From an uncultured Bordetella sp. (GTDB taxonomy: Bacteria; Pseudomonadota; Gammaproteobacteria; Burkholderiales; Burkholderiaceae_B), in the NCBI GenBank assembly GCA_937881145.1, contig CALGFL010000259.1:1-8731 (forward strand): a stretch of DNA of 8,731 bases, written 5' to 3'. The position numbers and the translations under genes are program-made. Below are positions 1 to 6,672 of this stretch, piece after piece; position 1 is the stretch's first letter; each line of letters begins with the position of its first letter. The notes under the pieces are model-generated. The model saw only the letters and a list, made by a program, of their open reading frames with translations, searched no databases and had not been told where the DNA came from.

Positions 1-144
1 CGCCAGCATCGCGCCTTCGGTGGGTTCGGTGTAGGCCACGAGAAAATTCTGACCGCGGGCGTACCAGCTCCGCCCGCCGGAGCCGGTCTCTTGCGGCGGG
101 TCCCGATAGAACCGCGCGTATTCACAGGCCCCGAAGGGTCCCAC
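1..144 (-). CDS. 5' part of an unidentified leftward gene (possible small cupin-type protein)
   Basis: The minus-strand frame is open from a TAA at 258-256 to the window edge, so the gene's C-terminal part lies outside. It reads GPFGACEYARFYRDPP, then a Gly/Ser-rich turn, then SWYARGQNFLVAYTEPTEGA, which looks like genuine coding sequence. I chose GTG at 144-142 as the start because the protein-like reading begins there; TTG at 180-178 is the alternative. Neither has a Shine-Dalgarno sequence, and no ATG lies between the stop and this point. The 'ARGQNFLVAYTE' pattern reminds me of small single-domain cupin proteins of Burkholderiales, but the fragment shows no metal-binding motif, so this is a weak guess. 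The frame upstream of the start is Ala/Pro-rich and could be a linker, an N-terminal extension or non-coding. The gene diverges from the broken leuC, and the lower-GC junction lies between them. Confidence 0.5.
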   Translation of the reverse strand, partial: MGPFGACEYARFYRDPPQETGSGGRSWYARGQNFLVAYTEPTEGAMLA

Positions 145-383
145 CGCCGCGGGAGCGGCCGCCGGCTTGGCGGCGGCCAAAGCAGAACGAGGATCGCTGG
201 TGTCGTACCGCCGGTAAACGCCGGGGTAATGACCGCCCGAAGAAATCGCTTCCGATTAAGGCCGAGTCCTTCGATGCGCGCGACGTTTTCCGCTATTACC
301 GTTTTAGAGTTCAACGTGAATCCAATTACGGTGCCGGTATTGTCGTTTGCGTTCGCCCCGTTCGTGCTGCCATCTGCGCTTTC
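145..383. other. Junction region without a supportable gene; lower-GC patch
   Basis: This stretch lies between the leftward partial gene and the first LeuC-like codons. By direct count, GC is about 53% at 241-300 and 50% at 301-360, clearly below the GC-rich flanks. On the plus strand one frame runs open from the window start straight into leuC, but its translation here (such as FSRYYRFRVQRESNYGAG) does not resemble LeuC and contains no ATG, GTG or TTG. No inverted repeats, transposase fragment, tRNA or clear promoter was seen. It may be the scar of a deletion or insertion that removed the leuC start. Confidence 0.55.
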
Positions 384-1535
384 CTGAAGCGTAACGGCGA
401 GCGGCACCACATTCCCCTCTTCGACACCAATGATCGGCTGCAGGGCATCGAGCATGTGATCGCGCCCGAGCTCGGCATCATCCGCCCCGGCATGGTGGTG
501 CTGTGCGGCGACAGCCACACGACCACCTACGGCGCGCTCGGCGCATTGGGGTTCGGCATCGGCACCTCGGAAGTCGAGCACGTTCTGGCGACGCAGACGC
601 TGGTCTACCGCGTCGCCGGAAACATGCGCATCGTCGTCGACGGCCTGCTTGGGCGCGGCATCACCTCCAAAGACCTGGTGCTGCACATCATCGCGCGCAT
701 CGGCGCGCAAGGCGCGCGCGGCTGCGCGGTCGAATACGCAGGCCAGGCGATCGACGCGCTGTCCGCCGAGGCCCGCATGACCCTGTGCAATATGACGGTG
801 GAAGCCGGCGCCCGCGCCGCGCTGATCGCGCCGGACCGCACGACGCTGGACTATGTCCGCGGCAAGGTGCGCGATCTGGACGCCAGGGCGCTGGAAGCCG
901 CCTGCGATGCCTGGTCGCAACTGCGCTCTGACGACGATGCGCGATTCGAGGCCGAGCACCAGTTCGATGCGTCGAGCGTCGCGCCCTATGTCACCTGGGG
1001 CACCAGTCCGGACCAGGCGATGCCGGTCGACGGCCGCATACCCGAAGAGCAGAGCGGATCCGGCCCGGACGCCGCCACGCTGCGCAAAGCGCTCGATTAC
1101 ATCGGGCTGCCGGCGGGCGCGGCCATCGAAGGCACGCCCATCGACCGCGTGTTCATCGGCTCGTGCACCAACGCCCGCCTCGAAGACCTGCGCGCAGCCG
1201 CCGAAGTGGTGCGCGGGCGCAAAGTGGCGCCGACAGTGCGCGCCATGGTCGTTCCCGGCTCGGGCATGGTGCGCGACGAGGCCGAACGCGAAGGCACTGC
1301 GCAGATTCTCATCGAGGCGGGATTCGAGTGGCGCCAGCCGGGCTGCTCGATGTGCCTGGCGATGAACGACGACGTTCTGGCGCCGGGCGAACGCTGCGCC
1401 TCGACGACCAACCGCAATTTCGAAGGCCGCCAGGGACGCGGCAGCAAGACCCACCTGATGAGCCCCGCGATGGCCGCCGCCGCCGCGATCGCGGGCCGCA
1501 TCGTCGACCTACGCAAGGCGTTCGCTCATGACTGA
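384..1535 (+). pseudogene. leuC: LeuC-type 3-isopropylmalate dehydratase large subunit, N-terminally truncated
   Basis: LeuC of the aconitase superfamily binds a [4Fe-4S] cluster and, with LeuD, interconverts 2- and 3-isopropylmalate in the cytoplasm. Recognisable homology starts near 384 (FLKRNGERHHIPLFD, then QGIEHV) and continues through CGDSHTTTYGALGALGFGIG, EVEHVLATQTL, MTLCNM, GSCTNAR, PGCSMCLAMN and NRNFEGRQGRG to a normal C-terminus. The three cluster cysteines are present (237, 297 and 300 counted from GTG 456). Their 60 and 3 spacing matches my recollection of E. coli LeuC (347, 407, 410), so about 110 residues are missing before GTG 456. In-frame homology recovers about 25 of these, leaving roughly 85 absent. 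The missing part should contain the Asp-His active-site motif of domain 1. GTG 456 is the only in-frame start and has no Shine-Dalgarno sequence. A functional enzyme is unlikely unless the fragment complements another subunit. The last 8 bases overlap leuD. Confidence 0.8.
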
Positions 1536-2217
1536 ACCGCTCGTGATCACCGGCATCGGCGCGCCGCTGCCGATCAACAACCTGGACACCGACCAGATCA
1601 TGCCCAAGCAGTTCCTGCTGGGTATCGATAAGTCGGGACTGGCCCGCGGCCTGCTGTACGACCTGCGCTTCGACGCAGATGGCCGCGTGCGCGAGCGGTT
1701 CGTGCTCAATCGCCCCGAATACCGCGGCGCGAAGATCCTCCTGGGCGGTTCAAACTTCGGCTGCGGCTCGAGCCGCGAGCATGCGGTGTGGGGCCTGCAG
1801 CAGTCCGGGTTCGAAGCGGTGATCGCGCCGAGCTACGGCGAGATCTTCTACTTCAACGCCTCGAACAACCGGCTGCCGCTGGTCGTCCTGCCCGCGCGGG
1901 AGATCGAAGCCATTGCCGCCGAAATCGGGAGCGGCAGCGACAAGCAATTGACCATCGACATCGAAAGCGAAGTCGTGTTGACGCCGTCAGGCCGGCGTCA
2001 TGCCTTCTCGCTGCCGGCGCGCCAGAAGCAGATGCTGGTGCAAGGGCTGGACATGGTGGGCATGACGCTGCGCCAGGAAGAAGCCATCGACGCTTTCGAG
2101 GCGCACCACTGGGCGGCGCAGCCCTGGTGCCGCATCGGCCTGCCTGCCCGGCAGCAGGCACGGATGATCGGCCGGCCAGGCGCGGATCGCCCGGGCGGTC
2201 TTACCAGCCAGTCATAA
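1528..2217 (+). CDS. leuD: LeuD-type isopropylmalate dehydratase small subunit
   Basis: This is the small, swivelling subunit that completes the isopropylmalate isomerase active site with LeuC. It shows the family marks NLDTDQIMPKQFL (residues 18-30) and GGSNFGCGSSREHAVWGLQQ (73-92), with the substrate-binding Ser-Arg-Glu loop, and YGEIFYFNASNNRLP. The ATG lies within the 3' end of leuC (8-base overlap), a typical coupled arrangement. The 229-residue length is slightly over the usual 200-215 because of a polar tail rich in Arg, Gly and Gln. Biosynthetic copies commonly read SSREHAPWAL, whereas here it is AVWGL. Biosynthetic leuCD in this group are normally followed by leuB, but here a convergent gene follows. 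A paralogue acting on another branched or methylated malate is therefore plausible (inference). The reading frame is intact although its partner is truncated. Confidence 0.85.
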   Translation: MTEPLVITGIGAPLPINNLDTDQIMPKQFLLGIDKSGLARGLLYDLRFDADGRVRERFVLNRPEYRGAKILLGGSNFGCGSSREHAVWGLQQSGFEAVIAPSYGEIFYFNASNNRLPLVVLPAREIEAIAAEIGSGSDKQLTIDIESEVVLTPSGRRHAFSLPARQKQMLVQGLDMVGMTLRQEEAIDAFEAHHWAAQPWCRIGLPARQQARMIGRPGADRPGGLTSQS

Positions 2218-2913
2218 ATCGAGCTTGAAGCCCGCAGTCTGGCGCAGCTGGCGCGATGCATCGCCGGTCAGCGCCTGCACAAAACGGGCCGCAAGCTCAG
2301 GCTGCCGCGCCTGGGTGCACACGGCGGCCGTATATACCGTGTCCAGGCCGTAGCCCGGCGGCAGCTCGCCCACCAGCTTCACGCCTGGCGTGTAGAGAAT
2401 TTCCGTGACCTGGGTACAACCCACCAGGCCGTCGCCTGCCGCGACGGCCATCTCGCGCATGGCGGTCGCGCCGTTCGGGTACTCGCGTATGCGACCGTGC
2501 ATGGCCTGGGTCAGCCCCAGGCGCTGCAGCACGCTTGCCACATGAATGCCCGCGCTGGACTTGCCCAGATGCGGAACATAAAGACCCTGCGCGGCCGACA
2601 GCGTGGCGCGCAGGGCATCGGCGTCGCCGATGGGCACATCCGGATCGCCAGACCGCACGGCCACGCCGGTCGCCACGCCGCCCAGATTCCTGGCGCTGCC
2701 CGCGACGACGTGGCCCTGCCGCTCCAGCGCCTCGATCAGCGAGGCCGACAGGATCAGGACATCGCAGGGTTCGCCGGCCAGCAGCTTGTCGCGCATCAGT
2801 CCCACGGCCCCGAAGGTAGCGGACAATGCGCAACGCTGCTGCGCCTGGAAGTCGCCCTGCAGGCCGGTCGCCACGGCCTTCGCGGCGCCGCCGCTGAAAA
2901 TTACCAATTCCAT
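2212..2913 (-). CDS. ModA-like substrate-binding protein without signal peptide
   Basis: The protein (233 residues from ATG 2913) has the fold signature of the ModA/type 2 periplasmic binding family: MELVIFSGGAAKAV at the N-terminus, PCDVLILSASLIEAL near 50, VATGVAVRSGDPDVP, LYVPHLGKSSAGIHVASVLQRLGL and a C-terminal LPPGYGLDTVYTAAV. Family members usually bind molybdate or other oxyanions for ABC transporters, but many stand-alone homologues exist with unknown ligands. There is no signal peptide: the first residues are already the first beta strand, so the product should stay in the cytoplasm. GTG 2919 is an alternative start, but GGAG at 2919-2922 is 5 nt before ATG 2913, which favours ATG. 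No permease or ATPase gene adjoins it. It lies 30 nt downstream of the Bug gene and is surely in the same operon. Its stop overlaps the convergent leuD by 6 bases. A role as intracellular ligand binder or sensor is only a guess. Confidence 0.75.
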   Translation of the reverse strand: MELVIFSGGAAKAVATGLQGDFQAQQRCALSATFGAVGLMRDKLLAGEPCDVLILSASLIEALERQGHVVAGSARNLGGVATGVAVRSGDPDVPIGDADALRATLSAAQGLYVPHLGKSSAGIHVASVLQRLGLTQAMHGRIREYPNGATAMREMAVAAGDGLVGCTQVTEILYTPGVKLVGELPPGYGLDTVYTAAVCTQARQPELAARFVQALTGDASRQLRQTAGFKLDL

Positions 2914-2943
2914 TACCACTCCATTGCTATCGATGAACCCGGA

Positions 2944-3918
2944 TCAGTTCACGGAAATATGCGCGGCATCGACGATTTCATGCCACTTGACGATGTCCTG
3001 CCTGAGAAATTGGGTGAATTCGCCGGGCGACATGTGCATGGGCGTCACGCCGCTCTTGGCCCAGGCCGCGCGTATGTCCTCGCGCTGCGCGATCTTGCCG
3101 ATTTCACGATTGAGCATGTCCACGACGGACTTGGGCGTGCCCTTGGGCGCAAGCAGGCCAAGCCATAGCGTGGCGGTATAGCCGGGCAGCCCGGCCTCGG
3201 CCATCGTGGGCACGTCCGGCAGCACCGCCGACCGGGTCTTGCCGGTCACGCCCAACGCGCGCACTCTGCCGCCGGCGACCAGCGGGGCCATGGTGCTGAC
3301 CGCGTCGAACATCATGTCCACCTGTCCGCTCAGCAGGTCGGTGCGCGCCTCGTTGCTGCCCTTGTAGGGAATGTGCACGATGTTCACTCCGGCCATGCGC
3401 TTGAAGAGCTCGCCCGCCATGTTGTAGGGCGTGCCCGTGCCCGACGATGCGTAGTTCAGCTTGCCGGGCTCGGCCTTGGCCTGGCGGATCAGGTCGGCCA
3501 GGCTATGCGCAGGCAGCGTGCTCCGCACCGCCAGCACCAGCGGCGCTTCGTTGATCGGCGCGATGGGAGCGAAATCGCGCATCAGCTTGTAGGGCCGCCG
3601 CTTGAGCAGCGATTCGTTGACCGTCTGCGTATTCGAAATCACCAGCAGGGTATAGCCGTCCGGCGCGGCCTTGGCGGCGTACTGCGTGCCGATCACGGCG
3701 CCGGCGCCCGGCTTGTCCTCGACAATGAAAGACTGCCCCGTCGCCTTGCCCAGTTCCTGCGCCAGGATCCGCGCATAGACGTCCGCCGAACCGCCCGCCG
3801 CAAAAGGCACGACGATCGTGACGGGATGATCGGGGTAGCTGTCGCGGGCCAGCGCTTGCGACGGCCCGAGCGCCAGGCCGGTCAGGCACGCCAGGACCGC
3901 AAAAATTGTTCCACGCAT
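2944..3918 (-). CDS. Bug-family (TctC-like) periplasmic solute receptor
   Basis: Bug proteins are periplasmic receptors that capture organic acids, amides or amino acids for tripartite tricarboxylate transporters (with TctA/TctB) or for sensing. The 324-residue product begins with a signal peptide: Arg near the start, a hydrophobic core at about 5-18, and a likely cleavage after ALA at residue 24. The mature protein opens with the hallmark YPDHPVTIVVPFAAGGSADV. It continues with EDKPGAGAVIGTQYAAKAAPDGYTLL, NYASSGTGTPYNMAGE, VHIPYKGSNEARTDLLSGQV and the usual VLPDVPTMAEAGLPGY. The length is normal. The start has a strong AGGAG 9 nt upstream. It lies 60 nt after the FAH gene and 30 nt before the ModA-like gene, all on the same strand. 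No tctA or tctB lies in the window, so it is an orphan receptor, which is very common in Bordetella-type genomes. The ligand is unknown; the FAH neighbour suggests a carboxylate. Confidence 0.92.
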   Translation of the reverse strand: MRGTIFAVLACLTGLALGPSQALARDSYPDHPVTIVVPFAAGGSADVYARILAQELGKATGQSFIVEDKPGAGAVIGTQYAAKAAPDGYTLLVISNTQTVNESLLKRRPYKLMRDFAPIAPINEAPLVLAVRSTLPAHSLADLIRQAKAEPGKLNYASSGTGTPYNMAGELFKRMAGVNIVHIPYKGSNEARTDLLSGQVDMMFDAVSTMAPLVAGGRVRALGVTGKTRSAVLPDVPTMAEAGLPGYTATLWLGLLAPKGTPKSVVDMLNREIGKIAQREDIRAAWAKSGVTPMHMSPGEFTQFLRQDIVKWHEIVDAAHISVN

Positions 3919-3978
3919 GATTTGTCTCCTCGTTCTTGAAATTTTTTCGCGACGCCTGCGTACTCCCGGCGCCGCGGA

Positions 3979-4857
3979 TCAGGCTACTGCGTTCTCGAGC
4001 AGGCCCAGGCCCTGGATCTCGATGCGAATGACATCGCCGGAACGCACGAAGCGCGGCGGCGAGAAACCAATGCCCACCCCGGCCGGCGTGCCCGTCGCGA
4101 TGATGTCGCCCGGCAACAAAGTGATGCCGGCCGAAATCGTCTCGATCAGCGTGGGAATGTCGAAGATCAGCTGCGAGGTATTGGCGCTCTGGCGCAGCTC
4201 GCCGTTGACCCAGCATTTCACGTCCAGGCTGCGGGCGTCGACCTCGTCGGACGTGGTCACATAAGGACCCATGGGGCAGAAGCCGTCGAGCGATTTGCCC
4301 AGGAACCACTGCCGATGCAGTTTCTGCAAATCCCTCGCGGTGAAGTCGTTGACGATGGTGTAGCCGAACACATGATCGAACGCGTCGGCCTTCTTGATGC
4401 CGCGCCCGGGCTTGCCGATGATCACCGCCAGCTCGGCCTCGTAATCCAGCTGGGAAGCCACCGTTTCGTGCGCGGGAATGAACGCGCCCGGCCCGATGAC
4501 GGACGTATAGGCCTTGGTAAAGACCACCGGCGCCTCGGGCGCGAGCTCGCCGGCCTTGGCGCTGCTGTCGAAGCCCGATTTGCTGAACTCGGCGGCATGT
4601 TCATGATAGTTCTTGCCCACGCACATAATGTTGCGGCGAGGACGGTCTATGGGCGCCAGCAGCAGCGCGCCGGACAGTGGCTGGCCTGGACCGGACGGTT
4701 TCAACGCCTGCGCCAGCCGAGCGTGGTCGGCGATCAGATCGACCAGATCGCCGGTAAAACCCGGGACCAGATCCGAGACGGGCCAGTAGCGCTCGCCTTC
4801 GGGGTCGACCAGGGCAACGGCATGCTTGCCGTCGACGGAGAGATTTGCGAATTTCAT
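3979..4857 (-). CDS. FAH-family hydrolase (fumarylacetoacetate hydrolase-like)
   Basis: The protein (292 residues) belongs to the fumarylacetoacetate hydrolase family of cytoplasmic, Mg/Ca-dependent enzymes. They cleave C-C bonds in beta-diketo acids or act as hydratases, isomerases or decarboxylases in aromatic breakdown. The N-terminal small domain (about 1-72) is followed by RNIMCVGKNYHEHAAE (75-90), which carries the likely active-site His. The metal ligands appear in LDYEAELAVIIG (E140, E142) and TIVNDFTARDLQ (D171). GKSLDGFCPMGPYV and the C-terminal PGDIIATGTPAGVGIG are also typical. It is the first gene of the leftward operon, with a candidate promoter 62 nt upstream. The ribosome site is weak (AGG about 9 nt before ATG). 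A divergent GntR gene shares the control region. The exact substrate cannot be told; acylpyruvate, ureidoglycolate-lyase-like or ring-cleavage products are all possible. Confidence 0.9.
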   Translation of the reverse strand: MKFANLSVDGKHAVALVDPEGERYWPVSDLVPGFTGDLVDLIADHARLAQALKPSGPGQPLSGALLLAPIDRPRRNIMCVGKNYHEHAAEFSKSGFDSSAKAGELAPEAPVVFTKAYTSVIGPGAFIPAHETVASQLDYEAELAVIIGKPGRGIKKADAFDHVFGYTIVNDFTARDLQKLHRQWFLGKSLDGFCPMGPYVTTSDEVDARSLDVKCWVNGELRQSANTSQLIFDIPTLIETISAGITLLPGDIIATGTPAGVGIGFSPPRFVRSGDVIRIEIQGLGLLENAVA

Positions 4858-4885
4858 AGAGTCAGCCTGTTGCGATTAAACGGAT

Positions 4886-4893
4886 CCACTTGG
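4886..4893. promoter_or_regulatory. Putative GntR operator, site 3 (CCACTTGG)
   Basis: This site matches the CCAATTGG palindrome at 7 of 8 positions and is followed by T, like site 2. It lies exactly 42 bp from site 1. It falls in the leader of the FAH operon, downstream of the predicted transcription start (about 4912). Confidence 0.4.
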
Positions 4894-4918
4894 TCCTGTT
4901 TTTATACAATTCGAGCAA

Positions 4919-4947
4919 TTTATAGAACCAATTGGACGATAAATCAA
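4919..4947 (-). promoter_or_regulatory. Candidate sigma-70-type promoter of the FAH-Bug-ModA-like operon
   Basis: On the minus strand, TTGATT (-35, 4947-4942) is separated by exactly 17 bp from TATAAA (-10, 4924-4919). Transcription should start near 4912, leaving a leader of about 54 nt. The perfect CCAATTGG palindrome (site 1) lies inside the spacer, where a bound repressor would block RNA polymerase. Confidence 0.6.
4928..4935. promoter_or_regulatory. Putative GntR operator, site 1 (CCAATTGG)
   Basis: This is a perfect 8-bp palindrome, with flanking AA shared with site 2 (AACCAATTGG in both). It is centred between the -10 and -35 boxes of the FAH operon promoter and is 42 bp from sites 2 and 3. 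Assignment to the adjacent GntR regulator is inference from position. Confidence 0.5.
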
Positions 4948-4956
4948 TAAAATTAA

Positions 4957-4970
4957 GTTATTTAAATAAC
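4957..4970. promoter_or_regulatory. 14-bp perfect AT-rich palindrome GTTATTTAAATAAC
   Basis: The sequence is fully self-complementary and abuts operator site 2, sharing its first C. It lies between the two divergent promoters. It may be part of a composite operator or an AT-rich element that aids promoter opening. Confidence 0.45.
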
Positions 4971-4990
4971 CAATTGGTACCGTATATACT
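4962..4990 (+). promoter_or_regulatory. Candidate promoter of the GntR regulator gene
   Basis: A -10 TATACT (4985-4990, 5/6 to consensus) has a weak -35 TTAAAT (4962-4967) at 17 bp. The predicted start near 4997 leaves a short leader containing the AGGAG at 5003-5007. Operator site 2 lies in the spacer, so autorepression is plausible. Confidence 0.4.
4969..4978. promoter_or_regulatory. Putative GntR operator, site 2 (ACCAATTGGT)
   Basis: This is the most complete of the three sites, a perfect 10-bp palindrome. It sits in the spacer of the proposed regulator promoter. Further small palindromes follow at once (GGTACC at 4976-4981 and GTATATAC at 4982-4989), giving an unusually dense symmetrical block. 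Confidence 0.5.
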
Positions 4991-5013
4991 GTTCCACAGA
5001 GCAGGAGTTCATC

Positions 5014-5733
5014 GTGGAAGAATCCGACACGCAAGCGCATGCCGGGCGCGCGGCCTTGAGGTCCACGGGCGCCAAGGCGCTCTCGGCGTATTTGCATCAC
5101 GCCCTGTCCGCCGGACAGTTGCGCGCCGGCGCGAGGCTGCCTCCCGAGCGCGAGTTGAGCCAGCGCTTCCACACCTCGCGCGGCACCGTGCGGCGCGTGC
5201 TGGCCGAGTTCCGCGCACGCGGCCTGATCACCCAGACCGCGGGCAGCGGCACTTTCGTGCTGGCTCTCGCCGACGCACTCGCGGTCCCCGAGCAGCTCGG
5301 CTGGCTGGACATGCCCGTCAGCCCGGCCGAGCTTATGCAAGCGCGCAGGCTGATCGAGCCGCTGATGCCCATCCTCATCGCGCGCCATGCGACGGCGGCC
5401 GATTTCGCCGTCATGCAGTCCTGCCTGGAACGGTCGGAAGCCGCGCAGACCATCGAGGATTTCGAACACTGGGACGGCGAGCTGCACAAGGCATTTGCGG
5501 TGGCGACCCACAATGCGCTGTTCGTGCAGAACCTGGAACTGACCAACCGCGCCCGCGAACAAGGCGAATGGGGCAGGCTCAAGCGCAATTCGCTCACGCC
5601 GCAGCGGCGCCAGGAATATGAACGCCAGCACCGTACCATCGTGGCAGCGCTGCGCGACCGCGATGCCGCCCGGGCCGGCGCGCTGCTGTCGCAGCACCTG
5701 GAGCAGGTACAGCACAATCTATTCGGCGAATAA
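5014..5733 (+). CDS. GntR-family regulator, FadR subfamily (FCD domain)
   Basis: This is a one-component DNA-binding regulator of 239 residues. The N-terminal winged helix (about 20-84) has the GntR pattern: AGARLPPERELSQRFHTSRG, TVRRVLAEFRARGLI and TAGSGTFV. The C-terminal all-helical FCD domain binds a small carboxylate, often through a metal. Candidate ligands visible are D154 and H158 (WDGELHKAF), H206 (ERQHRTIV) and H228 (SQHLEQV). The start is GTG, chosen because AGGAG lies 6 nt before it; no better ATG exists. The gene diverges from the FAH operon, the usual arrangement for a local repressor released by a pathway intermediate. Three evenly spaced CCAATTGG-like sites in the shared control region are the likely operators. 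The effector is unknown. Confidence 0.92.
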   Translation: MEESDTQAHAGRAALRSTGAKALSAYLHHALSAGQLRAGARLPPERELSQRFHTSRGTVRRVLAEFRARGLITQTAGSGTFVLALADALAVPEQLGWLDMPVSPAELMQARRLIEPLMPILIARHATAADFAVMQSCLERSEAAQTIEDFEHWDGELHKAFAVATHNALFVQNLELTNRAREQGEWGRLKRNSLTPQRRQEYERQHRTIVAALRDRDAARAGALLSQHLEQVQHNLFGE

Positions 5734-5749
5734 CCCGGTTCGCGCGGCG

Positions 5750-6670
5750 CTACGGGCGCTCTCGACCGGACTGCCGGGCAAGGCCCAGTCTCCGGGCGAG
5801 CGCATCGCGCATCAGCGCAACGGGCCGCACCAGGCGCCCGGGCAACAGGCCGTGCATCAGCCAGATGCTCAGCACGTTGTGAAAGTCCGTCACCTCGATG
5901 CGCTGCAGCGCATCGCGATGCGCGCTGGTCTCCAGCATTTCAGACACGGCCAGCCCTATGCCCATGCCCCGCGCCACCAGCGAAAGCTGCAGCTCCGACC
6001 CGAACGCCTCGACCGCCACGTCGAACGGCAGTCCGGCAGTCGACATCGCTCGGCTCAGCACGGAACGCATCCCGCAGCCGTCCTGATTCAATACCCAGGG
6101 ATAGCGCGAAAGCTGCGCAAGCGTCGTCGGCGCGTCGGCCAGGCCGAACGAGCGCGGCGCCACGACGACAAATGGCTTGCGTCCCAGCAGCGTCGCCGTC
6201 AACGCGTCGGGCAGGGAAATGCCGTCCGGCATCAGCACGACGGCTGCGTCGAGCGTGCCGCGCTCGACGTTCTGCATAAGTCCCGGCGACCAGCCCGCCG
6301 TAACGCGCAGCGTCAGCTTCGGGAAGGCGTTGCGCAAGCTGTCGATGGGCCGCTCCAGCGCCTGCTCCGACAAAAACGGCGGCACGCCGATTCTCATCTC
6401 GCCCGTCGATTCGCTGTCCGGCGATGCAACGGCCAACAGGTCGTCGACGGCGCGCAGCACCGTGCGCGCGAGCCTGTACACCTCGTTGCCCGTCGCGGTC
6501 GGCTTGAGCGGCTTGCTCTGCCGGTCCAGCAGCACGGTATCGAGCATCGCCTCCAGGTTCTGCACGCGGCGGGTGAGGCCTGGCTGCGTGAGGAACACCT
6601 TTTCCGCCGCCTTGGCCATCGATTCGCTTTCGACCACCGCCACGAAAGCCTGCAGATCACGCGTGTTCAT
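5750..6670 (-). CDS. LysR-family transcriptional regulator
   Basis: The 306-residue product has the usual LysR length and layout. An N-terminal winged helix-turn-helix (about 1-60: MNTRDLQAFVAVVESESM, KAAEKVFLTQPGLTRRVQNLE, then LLDRQSKPLKPTATG) is followed by a linker helix. From about 92 comes a two-lobed effector-binding domain (GEMRIGVPPFL, then VVLMPDG, YPWVLNQDGCGMRSVL and ARGMGIGLAVSEML). LysR proteins typically activate a divergent gene in response to a small molecule, and here that gene is the MFS transporter. No Shine-Dalgarno sequence precedes the ATG, and a TATGCT-like -10 is so close that the mRNA may be almost leaderless. The gene converges with the GntR gene with 16 bp between stops and no clear terminator. 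Confidence 0.93.
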   Translation of the reverse strand: MNTRDLQAFVAVVESESMAKAAEKVFLTQPGLTRRVQNLEAMLDTVLLDRQSKPLKPTATGNEVYRLARTVLRAVDDLLAVASPDSESTGEMRIGVPPFLSEQALERPIDSLRNAFPKLTLRVTAGWSPGLMQNVERGTLDAAVVLMPDGISLPDALTATLLGRKPFVVVAPRSFGLADAPTTLAQLSRYPWVLNQDGCGMRSVLSRAMSTAGLPFDVAVEAFGSELQLSLVARGMGIGLAVSEMLETSAHRDALQRIEVTDFHNVLSIWLMHGLLPGRLVRPVALMRDALARRLGLARQSGRERP

Positions 6671-6672
6671 GA

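Noticed and set aside
301..323. GTTTTAGAG-like string resembling the start of some CRISPR repeats
   Set aside because: It occurs once, with no repeat or spacer pattern and no cas gene, so it is a coincidence.
91..387. 98-residue open frame on the plus strand beginning at TTG
   Set aside because: It is Arg/Pro-rich without family features, has no ribosome site, and overlaps the leftward gene and the leuC fragment. It looks like a chance frame.
4876..5715. Long minus-strand frame opposite the GntR gene
   Set aside because: It is a shadow of the GntR coding sequence and runs through the AT-rich promoter region without any family motif.
5734..5749. Terminator between the convergent GntR and LysR genes
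   Set aside because: The 16-bp gap has only short GC matches and no T run, so no supportable hairpin terminator.
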